From contig CM070910.1 in NCBI GenBank assembly GCA_036417435.1, positions 72,896,784 through 72,960,783 on the forward strand: a stretch of 64,000 nt of DNA, given 5' to 3'. Positions 10,409 to 22,553 of the stretch are shown in pieces. Under the pieces are notes generated by a model, which saw nothing but the letters and a program-made list of their open reading frames with translations, was not told where the DNA came from and did not search any database. Position numbers and translations under genes: made by a program. The DNA is from Inia geoffrensis (Eukaryota > Chordata > Mammalia > Artiodactyla > Iniidae). Each line of letters begins with the position of its first letter. The first letter of the stretch is position 1.

Positions 10409-12146
10409 TATTCAGGAAAAAACGCATACGCCCTTTTTGGCCAAACAAGCAAGCCTGCAATGGAAATCCGCACTACAATGAAGTCTCACTTCCCACCGAT
10501 CAAAAGGGCCGTCTGAAAAAAGTGAAAAATCCAGAGAGGCAGGACAGGACATTCAGAACCGTCAGCCTTGTTATGCTGATGGGCGGGATGTAAATTGCCA
10601 ACAGCCACTCTGGAGAAGTGGATGGTGTTTCCTGGAACAAAGAAAAAAACCAAGCTAGAGAGCCTAGGGCACTTCCACTTATGGTGCTATAGATTCGGAA
10701 TATTTAAATGAAAAAGACACAGCCACACCAAAGTTTAGGGCTGCTCTGTGTACGGGAACTTTGGCTATGGTACAACTTCAATAGCCCAGAAAGAGAAAAA
10801 TGTATATAGATGTTGTGGTACATCCCTATAATGGAATATCACTCAACAATGAAATCAATGGCAACAGACCAGTAGCAGCATAATGAGTGGATTTCGTTAA
10901 GATGTTTCTAAGTGAAACAAGGCAAACAGAAAAAGAAACATCATAAGATATCACTAATACCGGGAATGTAAACACGGCTACGCATGAACTGCATTACAAA
11001 ACACAACAGAGTCTCACATTTACAAAAGAAACTTATGCTAGCTTAAGGGGAAAGGAGAGTGGGGAGGCTGCATAGAACCAGAGTATGACATTAGGACAGA
11101 TACCAATTCATAAGCCAAATATATATTAGACAAGACCTACTCCTTGCTCAACCAAATGGACTCAACACCCCGTATTCAAAACCTAGGAATATACCTGACT
11201 ATGAATAAACTTAAAACCCATACATTTATAGGTCTCCATAAGAAAATCATTTGTGTACAGCAGCATACACACAGCAGTGTCAATAAGCTAAATCCCCTTA
11301 TAAAAATAAATTTGAAAAAGAAAATACAAGGACTGTGAAATAGAGAGAAATTCTTAAATAACTCCTTCAGGGCTTGTGAGGAATCTTGGATTTACCACCT
11401 CTACATCCACAGCTGTGGGAGAGATAAGACTGGACACTTGGGGCTGATACTATTGGTGAGGGAATGCAGACCCTTTGAGGTAATGGTGCATGGTTCCCAT
11501 TCCACGGGTCTCAAATGTCCACGTTTAAGGGATTTATCCTTCAGCTAATATATGCATGGAAAACCCAGAATATGTTCCACGAAGTGATCAGGCAAAATTT
11601 CTAAAACTTATCGCCATTTTCGCCCCGTGATACTGGAGTTTGCCGTTCCAGATGCGATATTAACATTTTCCCCACTTGGAGAGTCAGTGCCTTTGACCTC
11701 TTTTTTGGCACAGTTTGCAATTTCCGTGGGAGATGAACAGGAATAAGGAGAACCAATGAGCGGCTAACTCGATGTGTTTGGACAGGCACATTGAACTCTG
11801 ATTTCCCTACAGGAAGAAGAATTCACCAAAGGCTCAGCGTGCCATACCGGAACGAGATTAGGGCCTGAATCAATTTTTCGGGTTTGCGGTCAGCTCACAA
11901 GAAAGCGAGTTGTGAAAAGGAGATTTTTGGCACTGTAACTCACAATACTGCAGAGTTCCAAATGACGCCTATCATCCAAAAATTTATTGAAGGAAGGCTG
12001 TGAAAAGGACTTGAACGCGACGCAGAATTGCAGAAACCAGATATCAGGTGGTAGATAAGAATTGCTCTGAAAGCGTAGGAAAAGAGGCAGCAGTTCGACA
12101 GTGATGCACTTGGCCAAAAAGGGCGTATGTGTTTTTTTCCTGAATA
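10409..12146 (+). repeat. Satellite monomer m7 (Lb-M2/M1-R1)
   Basis: 1738 bp. L1-derived part 10456-11327. Inside the L1 fossil it switches from M2 (gggaactttggctatgg, ttcaatagccc) to M1 (cgttaagatgtttc) between about 10835 and 10890. It also has gtgtcaataagc and aaataactcc. Counterpart m25 has the same switch. Confidence 0.95.
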
Positions 12147-13882
12147 TATTCAGGAAAAAACGCATACGCCCTTTTTGGCCAACCAAGCAAGCCTGCAATG
12201 GAAATCCGCACTACAATGTAGTCTCACTTCGCACCGATCAAAAGGGCCGTCCGGAAAAAGTGTAAAATCCAGAGGGGCAGGACAGGCCATTCAGAATGGT
12301 CAGCCTTGTTATGCTGATGGGCGGGATGTAAATTGCCAACAGCCACTCTGGAGAAGTGGATGGTGTTTCCTGGAACAAAGAAAAAACCAAGCTAGAGAGC
12401 CTAGGGCACTTTCACTTACGGTGCTATAGATTCGGAAAATTAAAATGAAAAAGACACAGCCACACCGAAGTTTAGGGCTGCTCTGTGTTCGGGAACCTTG
12501 ACTATGGTACAACTTCAATAGCCCAGAAAGAGAAAAATGGATATAGAAGCTGTGGTCCATCCCTACAAAGGAATATCACTCAACAATGAAATCAATGGCA
12601 ACAGACCAGTAGCAGCATAATGAGTGGATTTAGTTACGATGATTCTAAGTGAAATAAGACACACAGAAAAAGAAACATCATAAGATATCACTAATACCGG
12701 GAATGTAAACTCGGCTACGCATGAACTGCATTACAAAACACAACAGAGTCTCACATTTAAAAAAGAAACTTATGCTTGCTTAAGGGGAAAGGAGAGTGGG
12801 GAGGCTGCATAGAACCAGAGTATGACATTAGGACAGATACCATTCCATAAGCCAAATATATATTAGACAAGACCTACTCATTGCTCAACCAAATGGACTC
12901 AACACCCCGTATTCAAAACCTAGGAATATACCTGACTATGAATAAACTTAAAACCCATACATTTTTAGGTCTCCATAAGAAAATCATTTGCGTACAGCAG
13001 CATACACACAGCAGTGTAAATAAGCTAAATCCAATTATAAAAATAAATTTGAAAAAGAAAACACAAGGACTGTTAAAGAGGGAGAAATTCTTACATAAGT
13101 CCTTCAGGGCTTGTGAGGAATCTTGGATTTACCACCTCTACATCCACAGCTGTGGGAGAGATAAGACTGGACACTTGGGGCTGATACTATTGGTGAGGGA
13201 ATGCAGACCCTTTGAGGTAATGGTGCATGGTTCCCATTCCACGGGTCCCAAATCTCCACGTTTAAGGGACTTATCCTTCAGCTAAAATATGCATGGAAAA
13301 CCCAGAATATGGTCCACGAAATGATCAGGCAAAATTTCTAAAACTCATCGCCATTTTCGCCCCGTGATACTTGAGTTTGCCGTTCCAGATGCGATATTAA
13401 CATTCTCCCCACTTGGAGAGTCAGTGCCTTTGACCTCTTGTTTGGCACAGTTAGCAATTTCCGAGGCAGATTAACAGGAATAAGGAAAACCAATGAGCGG
13501 CTAACTCGATGTGTTTGGACGGTCACATTGAACTCTGATTTCCCTACAGGAAGAAGAAATCACCAAAGGCTCAGCGTGCCATACCGGAACGAGATTAGTG
13601 CCTGAATCAATTCTTCGGGTTTGCGGTCAGCTCACAAGAAAGCGAGTTGAGAAAAGGAGATTTTTGGCACTGTAACTCACAATCCTGCAGAGTTCCAAAT
13701 GACGCCTATCATCCAAAAATTTATTGAAGGAAGGCTGTGAAGAGGACTTGAACGCGACGCAGAATTGCAGAAACCAGATATCAAGTGTTAGATAAGAATT
13801 GCTCTGAAAGCGTAGGAAAAGAGGCAGCAGTTCGACAGTGATGCACTTGGCCAAAAAGCGTGTATACGTTTTTTCCTGAATA
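12147..13882 (+). repeat. Satellite monomer m8 (La-M2-R3)
   Basis: 1736 bp. L1-derived part 12194-13064. The base change gactgttaaagag removes a stop after the L1 tail and creates a chance 134-codon frame at 12881-13285. It ends in the palindrome with the compensating change. Counterpart of m26. Confidence 0.95.
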
Positions 13883-13918
13883 TATTCAGGAAAAAACGCA
13901 TACGCGCTTTTTGGCCAA
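13847..13918. repeat. Palindrome with a compensating pair change at the m8/m9 junction
   Basis: Position 13 of the left arm is C (13859) instead of G, and its partner in the right arm is G (13906) instead of C, so pairing is kept by a double change. Two other positions (15 and 20) are mismatched. The same state is at 45093-45164 (45105 and 45152). Confidence 0.95.
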
Positions 13919-15619
13919 CCAAGCAAGCCTGCAATGGAAATCCGCACTACAATGAAGTCTCACTTCCCACCGATCAAAAGGGCCGTCCGAAAAAAGTGTA
14001 AAATCCAGAGAGGCAGGACAGGACATTCAGAACAGTCAGCCTTGTTATGCTGATGGGCGGGATGTAAATTGCCAACAGCCACTCTGGAGAAGTGGATGGT
14101 GTTTCCTGGAACAAAGAAAAAAACCAAGCTAGAGAGCCTAGGGCACTTCCACTTACGGTGCTATAGATTCGGAATATTTAAATGAAAAAGACACAGCCAC
14201 ACCAAAGTTTAGGGCTGCTCTGTGTACGGGAATCTTGACTATGGTACAGCTTCAATAACCCAGAAAGAAAAAAATGGATATAGAAGTTGTGGTACATCCC
14301 TACAATGGAATATCACTCAACAATGAAATCAATGGCAACAGACCAGTAGCAGCATAATGAGTGGATTTCGTTAAGATGTTTCTAAGTGAAACAAGGCAAA
14401 CAGAAAAAGAAACATCATAAGATATCACTAATACCGGGAATGTAAACACGGCTACGCATGAACTGCATTACAAAACACAACAGAGTCTCACATTTACAAA
14501 AGAAACTTATGCTAGCTTAAGGGGAAAGGAGAGTGGGGAGGCTGCATAGAACCAGAGGATGACATTAGGACAGATACCAATTCATAAGCCAAATATATAT
14601 TAGACAAGACCTACTCCTTGCTCAACCAAATGGACTCAACACCCCGTATTCAAAACCTAGGAATATACCTGACTATGAATAAACTTAAAACCCATACATT
14701 TATAGGTCTCCATAAGAAAATCATTTGTGTACAGCAGCATACACACAGCAGTGTAAATAAGCTAAATCCCCTTATAAAAATAAATTTGAAAAAGAAAATA
14801 CAAGGACTGTGAAATAGAGAGAAATTTTTAAATAAGTCCTTCAGGGCTTGTGAGGAATCTTGGATTTACCACCTCTACATCCACAGCTGTGGGAGAGATA
14901 AGACTGGACACTTGGGGCTGATACTATTGGTGAGGGAATGCAGACCCTTTGAGGTAATGGTGCATGGTTCCCATTCCACGGGTTTCAAATGTCCACGTTT
15001 AAGGGATTTATCCTTCAGCTAATATATGCATGGAAAACCCAGAATATGGTCCACGAAGTGATCAGGCAAAATTTCTAAAACTCATCGCCATTTTCGCCCC
15101 GTGATACTGGAGTTTGCCGTTCCAGATGCGATATTAACATTTTCCCCACTTGGAGAGTCAGTGCCTTTGACCTCTTTTTTGGCACAGTTTGCAATTTCCG
15201 TGGGAGATGAACAGGAATAAGGAGAACCAATGAGCGGCTAACTCGATGTGTTTGGACAGGCACATTGAACTCTGATTTCCCTACAGGAAGAAGAATTCAC
15301 CAAAGGCTCAGCGTGCCATACCGGAACGAGATTAGGGCCTGAATCAATTTTTCGGGTTTGCGGTCAGCTCACAAGAAAGCGAGTTGTGAAAAGGAAATTT
15401 TTGACACTGTAACTCACAATACTGCAGAGTACCAAATGACGCCTATCATCCAAAAATTTATTGAAGGAAGGCTGTGAAAAGGACTTGAACGCGACGCAGA
15501 ATTGCAGAAACCAGATATCAGGTGGTAGATAAGAATTGCTCTGAAAGCGTAGGAAAAGAGGCAGCAGTTCGACAGTGATGCACTTGGCCAAAAAGGGCGT
15601 ATGCGTTTTTTCCTGAATA
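13883..15619 (+). repeat. Satellite monomer m9 (Lc-M1-R1)
   Basis: 1737 bp. L1-derived part 13930-14801. Private markers are acgggtttcaaatg and aaaaggaaatttttgac. It ends in a perfect 72-bp palindrome. Counterpart of m27, with no difference noticed. Confidence 0.95.
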
Positions 15620-17356
15620 TATTCAGGAAAAAACGCATACGCCCTTTTTGGCCAACCAAGCAAGCCTGCAATGGAAATCCTCACTACAATGTAGTCTCAC
15701 TTCGCACCGATCAAAAGGGCCGTCCGGAAAAAGTGTAAAATCCAGAGGGGCAGGACAGGCCATTCAGAACGGTCAGCCTTGTTATGCTGATGGGCGGGTT
15801 GTAAATTGCAAACAGCCACTCTGGAGAAGTGGATGGTGTTTCCTGGAACAAAGAAAAAAACCAAGCTAGAGAGCCTACGGCACTTTCACTTACGGTGCTA
15901 TAGATTCGGAATATTTAAATGAAAAAGACACAGGCACACCAAAGTTTAGGGCTGCTCTGTGTACGGGAATATTGACTATGGTACAGCTTCAATAACCCAG
16001 AAAGAAAAAAATGGATATAGAAGTTGTGGTACATCCCTACAATGGAATATCACTCAACAATGAAATCAATGGCAACAGACCAGTAGCAGCATAATGAGTG
16101 GATTTCGTTAAGATGTTTCTAAGTGAAACAAGGCAAACAGAAAAAGAAACATCATAAGATATCATTAATACCGGGAATGTAAACACGGCTACGCATGAAC
16201 TGCATTACAAAACACAACAGAGTCTCACATTTACAAAAGAAACTTATGCTAGCTTAAGGGGAAAGGAGAGTGGGGAGGCTGCATAGAACCAGAGGATGAC
16301 ATTAGGACAGATACCAATTCATAAGCCAAATATATATTAGACAAGACCTACTCCTTGCTCAACCAAATGGACTCAACACCCCGTATTCAAAACCTAGGAA
16401 TATACCTGACTATGAATAAACTTAAAACCCATACATTTATAGGTCTCCATAAGAAAATCATTTGTGTACAGCAGCATACACACAGCAGTGTAAATAAGCT
16501 AAATCCCCTTATAAAAATAAATTTGAAAAAGAAAATACAAGGACTGTGAAATAGAGAGAAATTTTTAAATAAGTCCTTCAGGGCTTGTGAGGAATCTTGG
16601 GTTTACCACCTCTACATCCACAGCTGTGGGAGAGATAAGACTGGACACTTGGGGCTGATACTATTGGTGAGGGAATGCAGACCCTTTGAGGTAATGGTGC
16701 ATGGTTCCCATTCCACGGGTCTCAAATGTCCACGTTTAAGGGATTTATCCTTCAGCTAATATATGCATGGAAAACCCAGAATATGGTCCACGAAGTGATC
16801 AGGCAAAATTTCTAAAACTCATCGCCATTTTCGCCCCGTGATACTGGAGTTTGCCGTTCCAGATGCGATATTAACATTTTCCCCACTTGGAGAGTCAGTG
16901 CCTTTGACCTCTTTTTTGGCACAGTTTGCAATTTCCGTGGGAGATGAACAGGAATAAGGAGAACCAATGAGCGGCTAACTCGATGTGTTTGGACAGGCAC
17001 ATTGAACTCTGATTTCCCTACAGGAAGAAGAATTCACCAAAGGCTCAGCGTGCCATACCGGAACGAGATTAGGGCCTGAATCAATTTTTCGGGTTTGCGG
17101 TCAGCTCACAAGAAAGCGAGTTGTGAAAAGGAGATTTTTGACACTGTAACTCACAATCCTGCAGAGTTCCAAATGACGCCTATCATCCAAAAATTTATTG
17201 AAGGAAGGCTGTGAAAAGGACTTGAACGCGACGCAGAATTGCAGAAACCAGATATCAGGTGGTAGATAAGAATTGCTCTGAAAGCGTAGGAAAAGAGGCA
17301 GCAGTTCGACAGTGATGCACTTGGCCAAAAAGGGCGTATGCGTTTTTTCCTGAATA
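15620..17356 (+). repeat. Satellite monomer m10 (La-M1-R1)
   Basis: 1737 bp. L1-derived part 15667-16538. Markers are gacacaggcacacc and gatatcattaatacc. First monomer of the first nested dimer; it ends in a 74-bp perfect palindrome. Counterpart of m28. Confidence 0.95.
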
Positions 17357-19086
17357 TATTCAGGAAAAAACGCATACGCCCTTTTTGGCCAAGCAAGCAA
17401 GCCTGCAATGGAAATCCGCACTACAATGTAGTCTCACTTCGCACCGATCAAAAGGGCCGTCCGGAAAAAGTGTAAAATCCAGAGGGGCAGGACAGGCCAT
17501 TCAGAACTGTCAGCCTTGTTATGCTGATGGGCGGGTTGTAAATTGCCAACAGCCACTCTGGAGAAGTGGATGGTGTTTCCTGGAACAAAGAAAAAACCAA
17601 GCTAGAGAGCCTAGGGCACTTTCACTTACGGTGCTATAGATTCGGAAAATTAAAATGAAAAAGACACAGCCACACCGAAGTTTAGGGCTGCTCTGTGTTC
17701 GGGAACCTTGACTATGGTACAACTTCAATAGCCCGGAAAGAGAAAAATGGATATAGAAGCTGTGGTCCATCCCTACAAAGGAATATCACTCAACAATGAA
17801 ATCAATGGCAACAGACCAGTAGCAGCATAATGAGTGGATTTAGTTACGATGATTCTAAGTGAAATAAGGCAAACAGAAAAAGAAACATCATAAGATATCA
17901 CTAATACCGGGAATGTAAACACGGCTATGCATGAACTGCATTACAAAACACAACAGAGTCTCACATTTACAAAAGAAACTAATGCTTGCTTAAGGGGAAA
18001 GGAGAGTGTGGTGGTTGCATAGAACCAGAGGTTGACATTAGGACAGATACCATTTCATAAGCCAAATATATATTAGACAAGAACTACTCCTTGCTCAACC
18101 AAATGGACTCAACACCCCGTATTCAAAACCTAAGAATATACCTGACTATGAATAAACTTAAAACCCATACATTTATAGGTCTCCATAAGAAAATCATTTG
18201 TGTACAGCAGCATACACACAGCAGTGTAAATAAGCTAAATCCCCTTATAAAAATAAATTTGAAAAAGAAAATACAAGGACTGTGAAATAGAGAGAAATTC
18301 TTAAATAAGTCCTTCAGGGCTTGTGAGGAATCTTGGATTTACCACCTCTACATCCACAGCTGTGGGAGAGATAAGACTGGACACTTGGGGCTGATACTAT
18401 TGGTGAGGGAATGCAGACCCTTTGAGGTAATGGTGCATGGTTCCACGGGTCTCAAATCTCCACGTTTAAGGGATTTATCCTTCAGCTAATATATGCATGG
18501 AAAACCCAGAATATGTTCCACGAAGTGATCAGGCAAAATTTCTAAAACTCATCGCCATTTTCGCCCCGTGATACTGGAGTTTGCCGTTCCAGATGCGATA
18601 TTAACATTTTCCCAACTTGGAGAGTCAGTGCCTTTGACCTCTTTTTTGGCACAGTTCTCAATTTCCGTGGGAGATGAACAGGAATAAGGAGAACCAATGA
18701 GCGGCTAACTCGATGTGTTTGGACAGGCACATTGAACTCTGATTTCCCTACAGGAAGAAGAATTCACCAAAGGCTCAGCATGCCATACCGGAACGAGACT
18801 AGGGCCTGAATCAATTTTTCGGGTTTGCGGTCAGCTAACAAGAAAGCGAGTTGTGAAAAGGAGATTTTTGGCATTGTAACTCACAATACTGCAGAGTTCC
18901 AAATGACGCCTATCATCCAAAAATTTATTGAAGGAAGGCTGTGAAAAGGACTTGAACGCGACGCAGAATTGCAGAAACCAGATATCAGGTGGTAGATAAG
19001 AATTGCTCTGAAAGCGTAGGAAAAGAGGCAGCAGTTCGACAGTGATGCACTTGGCCAAAAACGGCGTATTCGTTTTTTCCTGAATA
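17357..19086 (+). repeat. Satellite monomer m11 (La-M2-R1)
   Basis: 1730 bp, with the 6-bp deletion and the short A run. L1-derived part 17404-18274. It differs from m13 by gcattgtaac. Counterpart of m29. Confidence 0.95.
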
Positions 19087-20823
19087 TATTCAGGAAAAAA
19101 CGCATACGCCCTTTTTGGCCAAACAAGCAAGCCTGCAATGGAAATCCGCACTACAATGAAGTCTCACTTCCCACCGATCAAAAGGGCCGTCTGAAAAAAG
19201 TGAAAAATCCAGAGAGGCAGGACAGCACATTCAGAACCGTCAGCCTTGTTATGCTGATGGGCGGGATGTAAATTGCCAACAGCCACTCTGGAGAAGTGGA
19301 TGGTGTTTCCTGGAACAAAGAAAAAAACCAAGCTAGAGAGCCTAGGGCTCTTCCACTTACGGTGCTATAGATTCGGAATATTTAAATGAAAAAGACACAG
19401 CCACACCAAAGTTTAGGGCTGCTCTGTGTACGGGAATCTTGACTATGGTACAGCTTCAATAACCCAGAAAGAAAAAAATGGATATAGAAGTTGTGGTACA
19501 TCCCTACAATGGAATATCACTCAACAATGAAATCAATGGCAACATACCAGTAGCAGCATAATGAGTGGATTTCGTTAAGATGTTTCTAAGTGAAACAAGG
19601 CAAACAGAAAAAGAAACATCATAAGATATCACTAATACCGGGAATGTAAACACGGCTACGCATGAACTGCATTACAAAACACAACAGAGTCTCACATTTA
19701 CAAAAGAAACTTATGCTAGCTTAAGGGGAAAGGAGAGTGGGGAGGCTGCATAGAACCAGAGGATGACATTAGGACAGATACCAATTCATAAGCCAAATAT
19801 ATATTAGACAAGACCTACTCCTTGCTCAACCAAATGGACTCAACACCCCGTATTCAAAACCTAGGAATATACCTGACTATGAATAAACTTAAAACCCATA
19901 CATTTATAGGTCTCCATAAGAAAATCATTTGTGTACAGCAGCATACACACAGCAGTGTAAATAAGCTAAATCCCCTTATAAAAATAAATTTGAAAAAGAA
20001 AATACAAGGACTGTGAAATAGAGAGAAATTTTTAAATAAGTCCTTCAGGGCTTGTGAGGAATCTTGGGTTTACCACCTCTACATCCACAGCTGTGGGAGA
20101 GATAAGACTGGACACTTGGGGCTGATACTATTGGTGAGGGAATGCAGACCCTTTGAGGTAATGGTGCATGGTTCCCATTCCACGGGTCTCAAATGTCCAC
20201 GTCTAAGGGATTTATCCTTCAGCTAATATATGCATGGAAAACCCAGAATATGGTCCACGAAGTGATCAGGCAAAATTTCTAAAACTCATCGCCATTTTCG
20301 CCCCGTGATACTGGAGTTTGCCGTTCCAGATGTGATATTAACATTTTCCCCACTTGGAGAGTCAGTGCCTTTGACCTCTTTTTTGGCACAGTTTGCAATT
20401 TCCGTGGGAGATGAACAGGAATAAGGAGAACCAATGAGCGGCTAACTCGATGTGTTTGGACAGGCACATTGAACTCTGATTTCCCTACAGGAAGAAGAAT
20501 TCACCAAAGGCTCAGCGTGCCATACCGGAACGAGATTAGGGCCTGAATCAATTTTTCGGGTTTGCGGTCAGCTCACAAGAAAGCGAGTTGTGAAAAGGAG
20601 ATTTTTGACACTGTAACTCACAATCCTGCAGAGTTCCAAATGACGCCTATCATCCAAAAATTTATTGAAGGAAGGCTGTGAAAAGGACTTGAACGCGACG
20701 CAGAATTGCAGAAACCAGATATCAGGTGGTAGATAAGAATTGCTCTGAAAGCGTAGGAAAAGAGGCAGCAGTTCGACAGTGATGCACTTGGCCAAAAAGG
20801 GCGTATGCGTTTTTTCCTGAATA
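19087..20823 (+). repeat. Satellite monomer m12 (Lb-M1-R1)
   Basis: 1737 bp. L1-derived part 19134-20005. Private marker cctagggctcttcc; it shares ccacgtctaagg and cagatgtgatatt with m2. It ends in a 74-bp perfect palindrome. Counterpart of m30. Confidence 0.95.
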
Positions 20824-22553
20824 TATTCAGGAAAAAACGCATACGCCCTTTTTGGCCAAGCAAGCAAGCCTGCAATGGAAATCCGCACTACAATGTAGTC
20901 TCACTTCGCACCGATCAAAAGGGCCGTCCGGAAAAAGTGTAAAATCCAGAGGGGCAGGACAGGCCATTCAGAACTGTCAGCCTTGTTATGCTGATGGGCG
21001 GGTTGTAAATTGCCAACAGCCACTCTGGAGAAGTGGATGGTGTTTCCTGGAACAAAGAAAAAACCAAGCTAGAGAGCCTAGGGCACTTTCACTTACGGTG
21101 CTATAGATTCGGAAAATTAAAATGAAAAAGACACAGCCACACCGAAGTTTAGGGCTGCTCTGTGTTCGGGAACCTTGACTATGGTACAACTTCAATAGCC
21201 CGGAAAGAGAAAAATGGATATAGAAGCTGTGGTCCATCCCTACAAAGGAATATCACTCAACAATGAAATCAATGGCAACAGACCAGTAGCAGCATAATGA
21301 GTGGATTTAGTTACGATGATTCTAAGTGAAATAAGGCAAACAGAAAAAGAAACATCATAAGATATCACTAATACCGGGAATGTAAACACGGCTATGCATG
21401 AACTGCATTACAAAACACAACAGAGTCTCACATTTACAAAAGAAACTAATGCTTGCTTAAGGGGAAAGGAGAGTGTGGTGGTTGCATAGAACCAGAGGTT
21501 GACATTAGGACAGATACCATTTCATAAGCCAAATATATATTAGACAAGAACTACTCCTTGCTCAACCAAATGGACTCAACACCCCGTATTCAAAACCTAA
21601 GAATATACCTGACTATGAATAAACTTAAAACCCATACATTTATAGGTCTCCATAAGAAAATCATTTGTGTACAGCAGCATACACACAGCAGTGTAAATAA
21701 GCTAAATCCCCTTATAAAAATAAATTTGAAAAAGAAAATACAAGGACTGTGAAATAGAGAGAAATTCTTAAATAAGTCCTTCAGGGCTTGTGAGGAATCT
21801 TGGATTTACCACCTCTACATCCACAGCTGTGGGAGAGATAAGACTGGACACTTGGGGCTGATACTATTGGTGAGGGAATGCAGACCCTTTGAGGTAATGG
21901 TGCATGGTTCCACGGGTCTCAAATCTCCACGTTTAAGGGATTTATCCTTCAGCTAATATATGCATGGAAAACCCAGAATATGTTCCACGAAGTGATCAGG
22001 CAAAATTTCTAAAACTCATCGCCATTTTCGCCCCGTGATACTGGAGTTTGCCGTTCCAGATGCGATATTAACATTTTCCCAACTTGGAGAGTCAGTGCCT
22101 TTGACCTCTTTTTTGGCACAGTTCTCAATTTCCGTGGGAGATGAACAGGAATAAGGAGAACCAATGAGCGGCTAACTCGATGTGTTTGGACAGGCACATT
22201 GAACTCTGATTTCCCTACAGGAAGAAGAATTCACCAAAGGCTCAGCATGCCATACCGGAACGAGACTAGGGCCTGAATCAATTTTTCGGGTTTGCGGTCA
22301 GCTAACAAGAAAGCGAGTTGTGAAAAGGAGATTTTTGGCACTGTAACTCACAATACTGCAGAGTTCCAAATGACGCCTATCATCCAAAAATTTATTGAAG
22401 GAAGGCTGTGAAAAGGACTTGAACGCGACGCAGAATTGCAGAAACCAGATATCAGGTGGTAGATAAGAATTGCTCTGAAAGCGTAGGAAAAGAGGCAGCA
22501 GTTCGACAGTGATGCACTTGGCCAAAAACGGCGTATTCGTTTTTTCCTGAATA
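20824..22553 (+). repeat. Satellite monomer m13 (La-M2-R1)
   Basis: 1730 bp, with the 6-bp deletion. L1-derived part 20871-21741. Closest copy of m3 in the upstream HOR. Here it is followed by m14, not by the m22 type as in copy A. Counterpart of m31. Confidence 0.95.

Larger units (their letters stand above)
1..13882 (+). repeat. Partial, structurally variant higher-order repeat, copy A (m1-m8)
   Basis: m4-m8 match m22-m26 at an offset of exactly 31,246 bp, with only five base differences noticed (7396, 5771, 7821, 8042 and 8083 against their partners). The monomers before m4 do not match m19-m21. Instead m3 is m13-like, m2 joins an m10-like left half to an m12-like right half, and m1 joins an m10-like left half to an m9-like right end. 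Copy A therefore lacks the two tetramers found in copy B and has its own extra mosaic monomer. Its full length cannot be known because its start lies outside the window. Confidence 0.88.
15620..22553 (+). repeat. Nested dimer duplication (m10-m11 and m12-m13), offset 3467 bp
   Basis: The palindrome centres at 17356 and 19086 recur 3467 bp later at 20823 and 22553. m11 and m13 are nearly identical and share the 6-bp deletion; I noticed gcattgtaac in m11 against gcactgtaac in m13. The right parts of m10 and m12 are close, while their left halves differ (La against Lb). Similarity carries on into the left part of m14 up to about position 23180, so the duplicated block probably begins inside m10 and ends inside m14. 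The copies at 46866-53799 repeat this arrangement. Confidence 0.85.

Noticed and set aside
12881..13285. A 134-codon + strand frame, the longest in the window
   Set aside because: It is the same chance frame as above, extended because m8 and m26 lost a stop at gactgttaaag. No other monomer has it.
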